The notes beneath the pieces were generated by a model. That model saw nothing but the letters and a program-made list of their open reading frames with translations. It searched no databases and had not been told where the DNA came from. Source: JAWLCQ01 sp041687095 (lineage in GTDB: Bacteria; Planctomycetota; Phycisphaerae; SM23-33). Taken from it: 49,479 nt of DNA. Made by a program: the position numbers and the translations under genes. Shown piece after piece: positions 15,963 to 24,496 of the stretch. The stretch lies in NCBI GenBank assembly GCA_041687095.1, contig JAWLCQ010000014.1, positions 1-49,479 of the forward strand, given 5' to 3'. Position 1 is the stretch's first letter. Each line of letters starts with the position of its first letter.

Positions 15963-16018
15963 TCCCCGGAGTGCGGGCGAGCGATTCCTGGAAGGCACAC
16001 AGACGCGAGGATCAACGA

Positions 16019-16615
16019 ATGAGCGACAGACCCCGAGTGCTGCTGCTGGGCGACTCGATCCGCATGAGTTACCAGCCCGCCGTGCGCGAGCTGCTGGCGG
16101 ACGAGGCGGAGGTGGTGGGGCCCGGCGAGAACGGGCAGTTCGCCCTGTACACCCAGGGGGCCATCGACCGCTGGCTGCCCCAACTGGGCACCCCGGACGT
16201 GGTGCACTGGAACAACGGACTGCACGACGTGGGGCACCGCCCCAACCGCTGCCCGCACCAGATCCCGCTGGAGATGTACGCCGGGGAACTGCCGCACATC
16301 CTCTGGCGCCTCCGCGAGACGGGGGCGGACGTCATCTGGGCGACGACCACGCCCGTCCATCCCGACCGCCCGTGGTCGGACACGAACTGGTCGTGGCGGA
16401 ACGCCGAGATCGACGCCTACAACATCGCCGCCCTGAAGGTCATGCGGTCGCGGGACGTGCCCATCAACGACCTCCACGCCCTGGTGGCCGCCGACTACGA
16501 CCGCATGCTCTGCCCCGATCAACTCCACCTGTCGGCCGAGGGCGTCCGCACCTGCGCCGCCGCCGTCGCCGCCGCCGTCCGCACCGTCCTGCAGCAGCGG
16601 GCCCGGCGGGGATAG
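16019..16615 (+). CDS. SGNH/GDSL-family hydrolase
   Basis: A 198-residue esterase-like protein. Block I is GDS with nucleophile Ser13 (VLLLGDSIRMSY). HWNNGLHD supplies the Asn of block III. The catalytic Asp/His pair is Asp167 and His170 in CPDQLHLS. No signal peptide is present. Such enzymes often remove acetyl groups from carbohydrates, which would complement the divergent sulfatase. ATG 16019 was chosen as the start of the conserved VLLLGDS strand. Confidence 0.85.
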   Translation: MSDRPRVLLLGDSIRMSYQPAVRELLADEAEVVGPGENGQFALYTQGAIDRWLPQLGTPDVVHWNNGLHDVGHRPNRCPHQIPLEMYAGELPHILWRLRETGADVIWATTTPVHPDRPWSDTNWSWRNAEIDAYNIAALKVMRSRDVPINDLHALVAADYDRMLCPDQLHLSAEGVRTCAAAVAAAVRTVLQQRARRG

Positions 16616-16637
16616 CCGCAGCAGAAAGGCGGTGCCT

Positions 16638-16886
16638 ATGGTCGGCGGCGTGCTCATCGGGATCGGAACGCTCCTGCTGCTGTTGGGAGTCGTGCTGTTG
16701 ACGGGCTGGACCGGCGGGCGGAGCCGCTGGTTCGGGGCGGACGTGTACGACCGCCCGGGGGACAACCGCACGGACCGGATCTTCCTGGACCTGTACTTCG
16801 TGGTCAAAGTCCTCGCCCCGCTGCTGGGGGGGGCGACGATGATCGTGTACGGGTTGCGGCTGCTGGTGGGGGACGGGACCGAGTAG
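16638..16886 (+). CDS. Small two-helix membrane protein
   Basis: An 82-residue protein with transmembrane helices at about 4-24 and 55-75, joined by a polar loop rich in Arg and Asp. A GTG at 16632 could add two residues; ATG 16638 has AAAGGCGG upstream. I do not recognise the family. It follows the SGNH hydrolase after 22 bases and precedes ribH. Confidence 0.6.
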   Translation: MVGGVLIGIGTLLLLLGVVLLTGWTGGRSRWFGADVYDRPGDNRTDRIFLDLYFVVKVLAPLLGGATMIVYGLRLLVGDGTE

Positions 16887-16892
16887 GGGGGC

Positions 16893-16921
16893 TTGCGAAA
16901 ATCGGCCCCGGCGGGTACAAA
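16893..16921 (+). promoter_or_regulatory. Promoter of the ribH-nusB-ftsY operon
   Basis: TTGCGA (16893-16898), 17 bases, TACAAA (16916-16921), with start predicted near 16928. Confidence 0.55.
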
Positions 16922-16957
16922 AGCATCATGTTGGACCCCCAGAAGGAGCCACGCGTC

Positions 16958-17431
16958 ATGAACACCTACCAGGGCAAGCTGATCGCCCCTCCGCAGGCGC
17001 GGTTCGCCGTCATCGTCAGCCGCTTCAACGAGTTCGTCACCGGCAAGCTGCTGAGCGGGGCGATGGACGCATTCGTGCGGCACGGGGTGGACGAGGGGGC
17101 CATCGACGTCGTCTGGTCCCCGGGGAGCTTCGAGATCCCGCTGCTGGCCCAGCGGCTGGCGGGGTCGGGGCAGTACGCCGCCGTCGTCTGCCTCGGGGCC
17201 GTCATCCGCGGGGGCACGGACCACTACCAGTACGTGGCCTCCGAGGTCTCCAAGGGCGTGGCGCAGGCGGCGATGCAGACGGGCGTGCCCTGCATCTTCG
17301 GGGTTCTCACGTGCGACACCCTCGAGCAGGCCATCGAGCGCAGCGGGACCAAGGCGGGCAACAAGGGCGTCGACGCCGCCCTCGCCGCCCTGGAGATGGC
17401 CAACCTGTTGCCCCAACTCCCCTCGCGGTAG
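16958..17431 (+). CDS. ribH: 6,7-dimethyl-8-ribityllumazine synthase
   Basis: A 157-residue lumazine synthase, the penultimate step of riboflavin synthesis. Diagnostic segments are FAVIVSRFNEFVTGKLLSGA, SPGSFEIPLLAQRLA, the catalytic loop GAVIRGGTDHYQYVASEV with its histidine, and GVLTCDTLEQAIERSGTKAGNKG. Length is typical. ATG 16958 is preferred to 16928, with AAGGAG nine bases upstream. It heads an operon with nusB 15 bases downstream, a gene order common in bacteria. Confidence 0.96.
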   Translation: MNTYQGKLIAPPQARFAVIVSRFNEFVTGKLLSGAMDAFVRHGVDEGAIDVVWSPGSFEIPLLAQRLAGSGQYAAVVCLGAVIRGGTDHYQYVASEVSKGVAQAAMQTGVPCIFGVLTCDTLEQAIERSGTKAGNKGVDAALAALEMANLLPQLPSR

Positions 17432-17446
17432 AAGTTCAGAGCAGCC

Positions 17447-17869
17447 ATGTCTGTCAAACGGCATCACGCGAGGCGGCTGGCCTTGCAGGGACTGTCCTGC
17501 CTGGACGTGCAGGGCGAGAAGGTGTTGGACCTCGTGGACATCTTCCTCATCGACTCGCGGGAGTCGGAGGGGACCATCGACGAGGCCCGCGAGCTGATGC
17601 GCGGGGCGTGGGAGGACCGCGACGCCTGCGACGCCATCCTCTCCCGCCACGCCCGCCACTGGGACCTGCCGCGCCTGGCCCTGGTGGACCGCAACATCCT
17701 CCGCCTGGCGACGCACGAGCTGCGGCGGGGGGGGGCGCACTTCAAGATCGTCATCAGCGAGGCCATCAAACTCGCCAACGAGTTCTCCACCGCCGAAAGC
17801 CCCCGCTTCATCAACGGCATCCTCGACGCGGTCGCGAAGGAGCTTTTCAGCGGGGATGAACGCAGATGA
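17447..17869 (+). CDS. nusB: Transcription antitermination factor NusB, C-terminus from a repeat
   Basis: A 140-residue all-helical NusB (MSVKRHHARRLALQGL, later LVDRNILRLATHEL, ISEAIKLANEFS and FINGILDAVAKEL), which binds boxA RNA with S10 for rRNA antitermination. The natural protein should end near AKEL. The last codons, SGDERR and the stop, are encoded by the inverted repeat at 17849-17880. Its stop overlaps the ATG of the GxxExxY gene (ATGA). Confidence 0.95.
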   Translation: MSVKRHHARRLALQGLSCLDVQGEKVLDLVDIFLIDSRESEGTIDEARELMRGAWEDRDACDAILSRHARHWDLPRLALVDRNILRLATHELRRGGAHFKIVISEAIKLANEFSTAESPRFINGILDAVAKELFSGDERR

Positions 17870-17880
17870 ACACAGATGGG
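17849..17880. repeat. Left terminal inverted repeat of the GxxExxY unit
   Basis: 32 bases containing two copies of a GAACGCAGAT-like word. The reverse complement recurs at 18320-18351 with 30 of 32 matches. It carries the nusB stop codon and the GxxExxY start codon. Confidence 0.92.
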
Positions 17881-18309
17881 GGAAACAGAGCGGAGGAATG
17901 CCCGCACCGGGAGGTGACGGAGCGGGTCTTGGCGGGGGCGTTTCAGGTTTCGAACGCTCTGGGGTGTGGATTCCTCGAGAAGGTATACGAGAACGCCATG
18001 GTCGTCGAACTCCGCAAGGCCAACCTCTCCTGTGCGCAGCAGGTGCCCCTGCGTGTTCTGTATGATGATGTGACCGTCGGGGAATACGTCGCGGACCTGA
18101 TCGTCGAGGGGGCCGTCCTCGTGGAGGTGAAGGCCACGGAGGAGGACCACCCGGTCTTCACGGCACAGATCCTGAACTACCTGCGGGCGACGAGGCTGCC
18201 GGTGGGGCTGCTGCTGAACTTCGGGCGGCCGCGCCTGTCGTACCACCGATACATGATGACCTCCGACGGGACCCGCCACTGGATCCGCGCCCGCGATGGG
18301 TCCTCGTGA
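17866..18309 (+). CDS. GxxExxY-family PD-(D/E)XK nuclease-like protein
   Basis: A 147-residue protein. Gly35-Phe-Leu-Glu38-Lys-Val-Tyr41 is the family's GxxExxY motif. The PD-(D/E)XK core follows: Asp77 (EYVADLIVEG), Glu87-Val-Lys89 (VEVKA), then Gln101-Ile-Leu-Asn-Tyr105, a QxxxY motif of RecB-like nucleases. All active-site residues are intact, so it should be a functional nuclease; the cellular role of the family is not established to my knowledge. The gene splits nusB from ftsY, starts inside the left inverted repeat (MNTD is repeat-encoded), and the right repeat begins 11 bases after the stop. There is no Shine-Dalgarno sequence of its own, so translation would couple to nusB through the ATGA overlap. 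Confidence 0.92.
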   Translation: MNTDGGNRAEECPHREVTERVLAGAFQVSNALGCGFLEKVYENAMVVELRKANLSCAQQVPLRVLYDDVTVGEYVADLIVEGAVLVEVKATEEDHPVFTAQILNYLRATRLPVGLLLNFGRPRLSYHRYMMTSDGTRHWIRARDGSS

Positions 18310-18319
18310 TATTCTTCTC

Positions 18320-18351
18320 CCTATCTGCGTTCATCTGCGTTCATCCCCGCT
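18320..18351. repeat. Right terminal inverted repeat of the GxxExxY unit
   Basis: Reverse complement of 17849-17880 with two mismatches. It ends immediately before the AAGAAGGAAG ribosome-binding site of ftsY, so the unit leaves that site intact. Confidence 0.92.
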
Positions 18352-18366
18352 AAGAAGGAAGTCCAA

Positions 18367-19284
18367 ATGGCGCTGTTCAAGAAGACCATGGAGAAGCTTC
18401 GCTCCGGGCTGGAGCGGACGAAGCAGGTGTTCGTGGGGGGGCTGCGGTCCCTGCTCGCCGGGCGCAAGCTCGATGACGCCCTGCTCGACGAACTCGAGGA
18501 GAAGCTCATCGAGGCCGACATGGGCGTCGCCACCGCCATGCGCATCCGCGACGACCTCCAGGCCGCCTACAAGGAGAAGCGCATCACCACCGGCGACGAG
18601 GTGATCCCGTTCCTCAAGACCGAGCTGAAGACCTACTGGCCCCCCGCGGACCGGTCCGTCCACTTCGCCTCCGAACCGCCCACCGTCATCCTCGTCGCCG
18701 GGGTCAATGGGACCGGCAAAACCACCTCCGTCGCCAAGCTCGCCTACCGCCTCCAGCGCGAGGGCCGCAAGGTCATCCTCGCCGCCGCCGATACCTTCCG
18801 CGCCGCCGCCGTCCAGCAACTCTGCATCTGGGGCGAGCGGATCGGGGTCGACGTCATCACCGGCTCGGGGTCCGACCCCGCCGCCGTCGTCTACGACGCC
18901 TGCGACGCCGCCCGCGCCCGCGGGGCGCAGGTCCTCCTCGTCGACACCGCCGGCCGCCTGCACACCCAGGACAACCTCATGCGCGAACTCACCAAGATCC
19001 GCGACGTCGTCGCCAAGCGGATCCCCGGGGCCCCCCACGAGGTCCTCCTCGTCCTCGACGCCACCACCGGCCAGAACGCCATCCAGCAGGCCAAGGCCTT
19101 CACCGCGGCGATCAACGTCACCGGCATCTTCCTCGCCAAGCTCGACGGGACGGCCAAGGGCGGGATCGTCGTCTCCATCCGCCACGAACTCGACCTGCCC
19201 GTGAAGTTCATCGGCGTGGGCGAGAGCTACGAGGACGTGGAACCCTTCGACCCCGACGCCTTCGTCGACGCCCTGTTCGAATAG
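18367..19284 (+). CDS. ftsY: Signal recognition particle receptor FtsY
   Basis: A 305-residue SRP GTPase that docks SRP-ribosome complexes at the membrane. It has an N domain (about 1-100), then the G domain with P-loop GVNGTGKTT (112-120), ADTFRAAAVQQL, DTAGRLHTQDNLM and LAKLDGTAKGG, and ends with the FtsY-type VGESYEDVEPFDPDAFVDALF. The acidic A domain is absent, as in many bacteria. AAGGAAG lies upstream. It was probably co-transcribed with ribH and nusB before the GxxExxY unit entered. Confidence 0.96.
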   Translation: MALFKKTMEKLRSGLERTKQVFVGGLRSLLAGRKLDDALLDELEEKLIEADMGVATAMRIRDDLQAAYKEKRITTGDEVIPFLKTELKTYWPPADRSVHFASEPPTVILVAGVNGTGKTTSVAKLAYRLQREGRKVILAAADTFRAAAVQQLCIWGERIGVDVITGSGSDPAAVVYDACDAARARGAQVLLVDTAGRLHTQDNLMRELTKIRDVVAKRIPGAPHEVLLVLDATTGQNAIQQAKAFTAAINVTGIFLAKLDGTAKGGIVVSIRHELDLPVKFIGVGESYEDVEPFDPDAFVDALFE

Positions 19285-19355
19285 AATTGCCCGCGACGCC
19301 CTGTAAGGGTTGACAGATGACCATGACCGGCTGCTCTTGAATGCCATGTTGGTTT

Positions 19356-19462
19356 GACGTGGTTGCTCCGCTGCGCTCCGCAAACCACGGCACCCGCGCT
19401 TGGCACCCGCGCTTGAGGCACCCACGCTTGAGGCCCGCGCGTAAGGCGCCCCCGCTTGAGGG
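19356..19462. repeat. Family B copy 2 followed by a 13-15 bp tandem repeat
   Basis: A family B palindrome (19356-19398) runs into about five degenerate units of GGCACCCGCGCTTGA (19388-19462). It lies between convergent ftsY and the glycosidase-HEAT gene. No terminator is obvious. Confidence 0.75.
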
Positions 19463-19480
19463 CTCTGCTGCGTTCGGGAT

Positions 19481-22030
19481 CTACCGCTTCTGCTGGCCCA
19501 GGGCGCGCTGGAGGGACTCGAGGAAGCGGGCCTCGGGCTTCTCCTGGGCCTGCTCGGCGCGGAGGGCGGCTTCCAGGGCGGGGGCGATCCGCGGGTCCTT
19601 CAGGCTGCCCAGGGCGGCGGCGACGTTGACGCGGAGGGTGCGGTCGTCCAGCAGGGGCAGCAGCGCCGTCGTCAATTCCTCCGCCCGCTCTCCGCCGGCG
19701 GTCCTCGCCAGTTGCTGGGCGGCCGTGCCGCGAGCGGTGGAAGTGGCCTGGGGGTCCTGGAGGACCGCCAGGGCGGCGGGGAAGGCGTCGGGGGTGGGCA
19801 TGTCGCACAGGGCGCGGGCGGCGGCGGCGGACAGACCGCGGTCCGTCCCCCGGGCCGCCTCGCTCAGGGCGGGCAGGACGGCCGGTCCCAGGCGGGTGAG
19901 GGCCTCGCCGGCGGCGAAACGGAGCGAGCTGCGGTGCTCGGCCGCCATGGCCAGCAGTTGCGGGACGAGGGCGGCGTGCTGCGGGGTGTGGACGGCGTCG
20001 AGGGCGAGCTTGCGGACGAGCCAGTCCTCGCTCCCCAGCAGCGCCGCCAGCGTGTCCGGGGCGGCCGGGGCGTCGCCCGCGGTGAGGCTGGCGGCGGCGT
20101 GGTAGCGGCGGGCGCCTTCGGTGTTGGCGTCGGTCGCCAGGGCGAGGCGCGTCTCGGCGGGCAGGTCCGCCAGGTCCTTCGGGCGGGGCTGGCGGTGCCA
20201 CTGGGCGAGTTGGCGGGCGGCGGCGAGGGAGCGGCCGGCGTCTTCGACGGGCGAGTTGAGCATGACCACGTCGCCCTGGGCGAGGGCGGCGACGGTGCGG
20301 GGGAAGTACTTGGTGAGCGGATTGTCGCCGGTGAGGCACTTGAACGCCGTCGGCCAGGTGGCGCGGACGAGTTCGGGGGTGGGGCCCGCACCGGCGATGT
20401 TGCCCATGTTCATCTGGTCGTAGGGGCCGGTGGCGGTGTAGCACAGGAGGTAGGAGTGCTCGGGGATGAGCAGGATGTCGGGGTGGCGGCGGGCGAGTTC
20501 CTGCCACTGCTCGGCGCTCATGAGTTCGCGGTAGGGCTTGAACTTTCCGTCGGGGGCCTTGGGCCACCACGCCCGTTCCTCATCGGTCTGGGGCATGCGG
20601 AAGTTGTGGTTGGTGTCGATGTAGAACAGCGTGCAGCCCCAGCGGTCCTTGGCGTACTGGATCTTGCGGGACAGGGCGTCGACGGGGTTGTCGTCGCGCG
20701 GGTAGCTGTGCCGCCAGAACAGGCTCCCGTCGGGCCGCTGGGCGGGGATGAGCGTGGTGGGGCGGATGCAGATGCCCGTGTGGAATCCGGCGGCGCGGAT
20801 GCGGGCGAAGTACTCGTCGGCGAGGGCGTCCATCTCGGGGCACATGGTCTCGATGCTCTGGGGGTCGCCCACGTACTTGATGCTCGGGACCATGCTGCCC
20901 TCGACGTTCCAGATGACCATGCCCTGGGCGTCGGCGAGCTTGAGGTTCTCGATGAGCTGGTCGGTGGAGGCGAGGACCTTCTTGCGGAAATCGTCGGGGA
21001 CGGGGACGCCCTGGGGCTTGCTGCCCGCCAGGTCCACGGGCGGGTGGTGCGGGAACCAATCGCCGATGAACGTCCGCAGGATGGGGCGGCGGTCGTTCCA
21101 CTGCAGGAGCATGGGGTGCGCCTGGGCGTAGGCGGCGCAGACGTCGGCGGCCGGAGCGAGCGGGGCGTCGGCGGATCCGGCGCGGAGGGAGACGACGTAG
21201 GTGTCCGACGCTCCCGGGGCGATGGGGCGCGACGCGTAGCGGTCGTGCCACACCAGGTGGTCTCCGCCCGCCTGGACGGTGAGGGTCCACTGCTCGCCGG
21301 GCTCCTGCTGCTCGACGGGCCCGAGGCGCTGGGCCTGTTGGTCGGCGAGTTTCTGGGCGGCCGGATCGCCATGCTTGCCCGCGGGGGTCTTGGGCTTGGC
21401 GGCGGGGGGGGCGTTCCACCGGAGCTGGAGGTGCCGGACGGCCTCGGGGGAACAGGCGACGAGCGCGCGGTCCCCCGCCAGGAGCGGGAGGACCAGCGGG
21501 CCCGAGAGGGACTCGGCGACCTTGGCGCGGATGGTCTGCCCGAAGAACGTCGCCTCCGACACGCGGGCGGGGGCGCTGCCAGCGGGGACGCGGAGGTCCA
21601 GCACCTGCGCGGCGAAGAAGTACAGCGTCTTGTCCGAGGCGTTGTGGACGGTGAGGGTGCAGTCCAGGCGATCGGGTTTCACGTCGTACGTCCGCGCGAC
21701 CGTGCCCCACGCGAACCGCTGCAGCGCGGTCCGCGTGGCGGGGTCGAAGGAGGCGGCGGTGAGCTGAGTCTCCATGGCGGCCGCCTCGCCCGAATAGCCG
21801 AACAGGCCCACTTCGGCAGCGGGGTCGCGGAAGCGGACCTGCGGGGCGCTGCCCGCGGCAGGGCCCTCCATCACGACCGCTCCGTCGAGGCGGAGGGTCA
21901 TCTGGCCCTCGGGGGTAAACGTGGCCTCCAGCCCCTCGGCGGCGAGGGCGGGCAGGGCCCCGCCGACCGCCAGCAGGGACAGGGCGAACAGGCACACGAC
22001 GCGGGCGGGGAGAACCGTGAAGCTACGCAT
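19481..22030 (-). CDS. Secreted glycosidase-like protein with C-terminal HEAT repeats
   Basis: An 849-residue protein. A signal peptide (1-30) is followed by a beta-rich N-terminal region (about 31-290). A TIM-barrel-like region (about 310-600) includes MVIWNVEGSM, FHTGICIRPTT, TLFYIDTNHNF and DILLIPEHSYL, which resemble strand ends of clan GH-D or DUF6259-type barrels. From about 640 to 840 there are five or more HEAT-like repeats (SLRFAAGEALTRLGPAVLPAL and similar). Candidate acidic residues are the Asp of FYIDTNHN and the Glu of IPEHS. HEAT repeats fused to a glycosidase barrel are unusual and may bind a partner or glycan surface. The substrate is unknown. It is divergent from the DUF6259 gene. 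Confidence 0.75.
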   Translation of the reverse strand: MRSFTVLPARVVCLFALSLLAVGGALPALAAEGLEATFTPEGQMTLRLDGAVVMEGPAAGSAPQVRFRDPAAEVGLFGYSGEAAAMETQLTAASFDPATRTALQRFAWGTVARTYDVKPDRLDCTLTVHNASDKTLYFFAAQVLDLRVPAGSAPARVSEATFFGQTIRAKVAESLSGPLVLPLLAGDRALVACSPEAVRHLQLRWNAPPAAKPKTPAGKHGDPAAQKLADQQAQRLGPVEQQEPGEQWTLTVQAGGDHLVWHDRYASRPIAPGASDTYVVSLRAGSADAPLAPAADVCAAYAQAHPMLLQWNDRRPILRTFIGDWFPHHPPVDLAGSKPQGVPVPDDFRKKVLASTDQLIENLKLADAQGMVIWNVEGSMVPSIKYVGDPQSIETMCPEMDALADEYFARIRAAGFHTGICIRPTTLIPAQRPDGSLFWRHSYPRDDNPVDALSRKIQYAKDRWGCTLFYIDTNHNFRMPQTDEERAWWPKAPDGKFKPYRELMSAEQWQELARRHPDILLIPEHSYLLCYTATGPYDQMNMGNIAGAGPTPELVRATWPTAFKCLTGDNPLTKYFPRTVAALAQGDVVMLNSPVEDAGRSLAAARQLAQWHRQPRPKDLADLPAETRLALATDANTEGARRYHAAASLTAGDAPAAPDTLAALLGSEDWLVRKLALDAVHTPQHAALVPQLLAMAAEHRSSLRFAAGEALTRLGPAVLPALSEAARGTDRGLSAAAARALCDMPTPDAFPAALAVLQDPQATSTARGTAAQQLARTAGGERAEELTTALLPLLDDRTLRVNVAAALGSLKDPRIAPALEAALRAEQAQEKPEARFLESLQRALGQQKR

Positions 22031-22143
22031 GGGCTGACCTTTCCTGAAACGTCGTCGGACTTCGCCGCCGGGGAACGACGGCGAATCGTGGAGTGAAAGC
22101 CTACCAGATCACGCGCCCGGAGGCCACCGTCGGTCGACACCGT

Positions 22144-22259
22144 CGCAAAGTCGCGGTCGCGGGTGCCACGGCTGTGCTGTTTACAGCCGTGCTCGTACGA
22201 GCGCGAGGCGAAACACGGGTTCTGCGAACCCGTGGCACCCGGCGAATCGAACTTTGCGA
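22144..22259. repeat. Palindromic repeat family C, copy 1
   Basis: Within the 322-bp gap between divergent glycosidase genes. Outer arms are CGCAAAGTCG...GGGTGCCA and TGGCACCC...ACTTTGCG. Inside are ACGGCTGTGCTGTTTACAGC and a GGTTCTGCGAACC hairpin. Related copies are at 28880-28966, 30207-30281 and 34350-34386. The rest of the gap holds CGTTCCTTCGCGGGAGAAGG-like words and the AAGGAG of the next gene. Confidence 0.8.
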
Positions 22260-22352
22260 TGCCCCTGCGTTCCTTCGCGGGAGAAGGGTTGAAACCGCTC
22301 GCCCGCGGGGGGAGGATGGGCGGCGGTCGTCGACACCTCGAAGGAGAACAGC

Positions 22353-24482
22353 ATGGCCGCCGCTGCGAAGGAAACGGTTCAGCACGTCGTCAACGGTCTG
22401 TCGCTGGAGTTCGATCCCCGGTCCCTGGCCCTGCGGTCGCTGGGGTGCGGGCGGGCGCGGTGGCTGGACAACCGCCCCAAGGGCGAGCCGCTCTGGCAGA
22501 TCCACATCGTCAACGCCGAGGGCGCGCGCCTGACGCTGGACGGGGCGGCGGCGCGCAGGGCGACGGCGCGCATGGACGGGGACACGCTCCGGCTGCGTTG
22601 GGACGGGGTGCATCACGCGGACGCCAAGGCCGGGCCGTTCGACGTCCGCGTGGACATCGCTCCCTCGTCCAGCGGGCGGAACCTCACGGGCTGGCGGCTG
22701 ACGGTCGAGAACCGCTCGGGGACGTGGTCGATCTGGCACATCGTCTTCCCGCGCCTGTGCGGTCTGACCCCGGGCAAGGACGCCGCGGGCGACCGCGTGT
22801 TCTGGCCCGAGCTGTGGGGCGTGCAGGCCGTCGGCTGGGACGCGATGACCGAGGTCAGCGGGCCCTGCGGTGGGTACGGGAAGCACTCGATGCAGTTCAT
22901 GGGCTTCACCCGCGGGGACCGCACGCTGTACCTCGCGGCGCACGACCCGGACCTGTGGCAGAAGCAGATGACGTTCGACCCCGGCAAGCCCGACGCCCAA
23001 CCGCGATCCGCCCAGATGCACTTCCTATGCTACCCCGCGGGCATGGGCGAACCGGGCAACGGGTACGCGCAGCCCTACGACACGGTGGTGGGCGAGGTGG
23101 CGGGCGATTGGTACGACGCCTCCCGCGTCTACGCCGCCTTCGCCCGCCGGCAGCCGTGGGCTACCACTCCGCCCCCCACCGCCGACCCGCGCCCCCGCGA
23201 GCAGCGGGAGGTGCTGGTGTGGGAGCAGGCGTCGGTGAACGCCTACCCCGTCGATCGCATCACGACCGTCAACCGCCTGGAGCCCAAGGAGTGGGTCGCC
23301 CGGATGAAGACGCTCCGCAAGCGCCTGGGCGTGCGGATGGCGGTGCACCTGTACCACTGGCACCAGACGCAGTTCGACACCAACTACCCCGACTACTTCC
23401 CCGTCAAGCGCGGGCTCAAGGCCCTCGTCGCCGAACTCGAATCCGCCGACATCCGCGTCATGCCCTACATCAACGGGCGCCTGTGGGACCTCTCCGCCCC
23501 GAGCTTCGACGCCACCGCCCTCAAGCACGCCGCCAAGATCACCCCCCAGCGGGCGAACCCGACGGTCCGCTTCGCCTGGCCGGAACACTACGGCAACGGG
23601 CAGCAGCTCACGGGCATGTGCATGGCGAGCGAGTTCTGGCGGAAGAAGGTCGTCGGGCTCTGCGGGCGGATCGTGAAGGAACTCGGCTGCGGGGGCGTGT
23701 ACCTGGACCAGTTGGGGTGCTTCGGGGGCGGACTGTGCATGGACCCCGAGCACGGGCACGACCTGGGCGGGGGCGGGTACTGGCTGGAGGGGTACCGCAA
23801 GCTGCTGGCGGCCGTGCGGAAGGAGGTGGGCCCGGGCACGCTGCTGACGACGGAGAACAACTGGGAGGGCTGCGTCGCGGACTTCGACGCGCTGCTGGAC
23901 ACGTCGTGGAACAAGGACGGGAACGTGCCGATCTTCCCCGCCGTCTACTGGGGGCTGGGGTCGATCTACGGCGGGGACGTGATGGACGCGGCGTATCGGG
24001 ACGGCGGGGACGCCTTCGTGCAGCGGATGGGCATGCGGTTCGTCTGGGGCGGGCTGTTCGGCTGGGGGCACTTCGAGCCGCTCCTGGAGCGCACCAACCG
24101 CGAGCTGATGGCGTACTTCACGAACCTCTGCCGCCTGCGGACGAAGCACGCGGGGCTCTTCGCGCGGGGCGAGTTCCTGCGTCCGCCGCTCGTCACGCTC
24201 GGCCGCGGCGGAGCCGCGAGCGACCACCCGCTCCAGGGCCCGGTGCTGTCGGGCATGTGGGCGGACGCGGACGATGAGCGGCGATGCGGGCTGTTCCTCG
24301 TCAACGTCACCCGCAAACCGCAGCGCGTGCGGGTGGCGATCACGGACGAGCGGTGGCGAAGCGCGCGGATGGCCGCTGGCGTGGAAGGCGTGAAGCCCGC
24401 GCGGACGCAGGACGGGCGTGCGACGTTCAACGTCTCGTTGGGGGCGCTGGACGCGGTCGCGGTTCCGTTGACGATCGATTGA
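22353..24482 (+). CDS. DUF6259-type glycoside hydrolase-like protein, no signal peptide
   Basis: A 709-residue protein. An N-terminal beta-sandwich (about 1-270) is followed by a TIM barrel (about 300-600) with RVMPYINGRLWD, ELGCGGVYLDQLG (candidate nucleophile Asp), TLLTTENNWEG (candidate acid/base Glu) and ADFDALLDTSW. A C-terminal beta domain begins about 640. This matches DUF6259 proteins, related to clan GH-D galactosidases. AAGGAG lies seven bases before ATG 22353. No signal peptide is seen, so it would be cytoplasmic. Its activity is unknown. It is likely part of the local glycan-degradation set. Confidence 0.82.
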   Translation: MAAAAKETVQHVVNGLSLEFDPRSLALRSLGCGRARWLDNRPKGEPLWQIHIVNAEGARLTLDGAAARRATARMDGDTLRLRWDGVHHADAKAGPFDVRVDIAPSSSGRNLTGWRLTVENRSGTWSIWHIVFPRLCGLTPGKDAAGDRVFWPELWGVQAVGWDAMTEVSGPCGGYGKHSMQFMGFTRGDRTLYLAAHDPDLWQKQMTFDPGKPDAQPRSAQMHFLCYPAGMGEPGNGYAQPYDTVVGEVAGDWYDASRVYAAFARRQPWATTPPPTADPRPREQREVLVWEQASVNAYPVDRITTVNRLEPKEWVARMKTLRKRLGVRMAVHLYHWHQTQFDTNYPDYFPVKRGLKALVAELESADIRVMPYINGRLWDLSAPSFDATALKHAAKITPQRANPTVRFAWPEHYGNGQQLTGMCMASEFWRKKVVGLCGRIVKELGCGGVYLDQLGCFGGGLCMDPEHGHDLGGGGYWLEGYRKLLAAVRKEVGPGTLLTTENNWEGCVADFDALLDTSWNKDGNVPIFPAVYWGLGSIYGGDVMDAAYRDGGDAFVQRMGMRFVWGGLFGWGHFEPLLERTNRELMAYFTNLCRLRTKHAGLFARGEFLRPPLVTLGRGGAASDHPLQGPVLSGMWADADDERRCGLFLVNVTRKPQRVRVAITDERWRSARMAAGVEGVKPARTQDGRATFNVSLGALDAVAVPLTID

Positions 24483-24496
24483 TTGCCGCGCAGGGA

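Noticed and set aside
15770..17740. A 1,134-residue sulfatase with a long N-terminal extension
   Set aside because: The extension is antisense to the SGNH, ribH and nusB genes; the sulfatase fold begins at 15769 with its own ribosome-binding site.
19310..19315. Perfect TTGACA as a promoter after ftsY
   Set aside because: No acceptable -10 box lies 16-18 bases downstream, and no gene follows on that strand.
24213..24235. GC-rich hairpin within the DUF6259 gene as another inserted repeat
   Set aside because: Too short and too GC-rich to separate from chance, and it has no second copy in the window.
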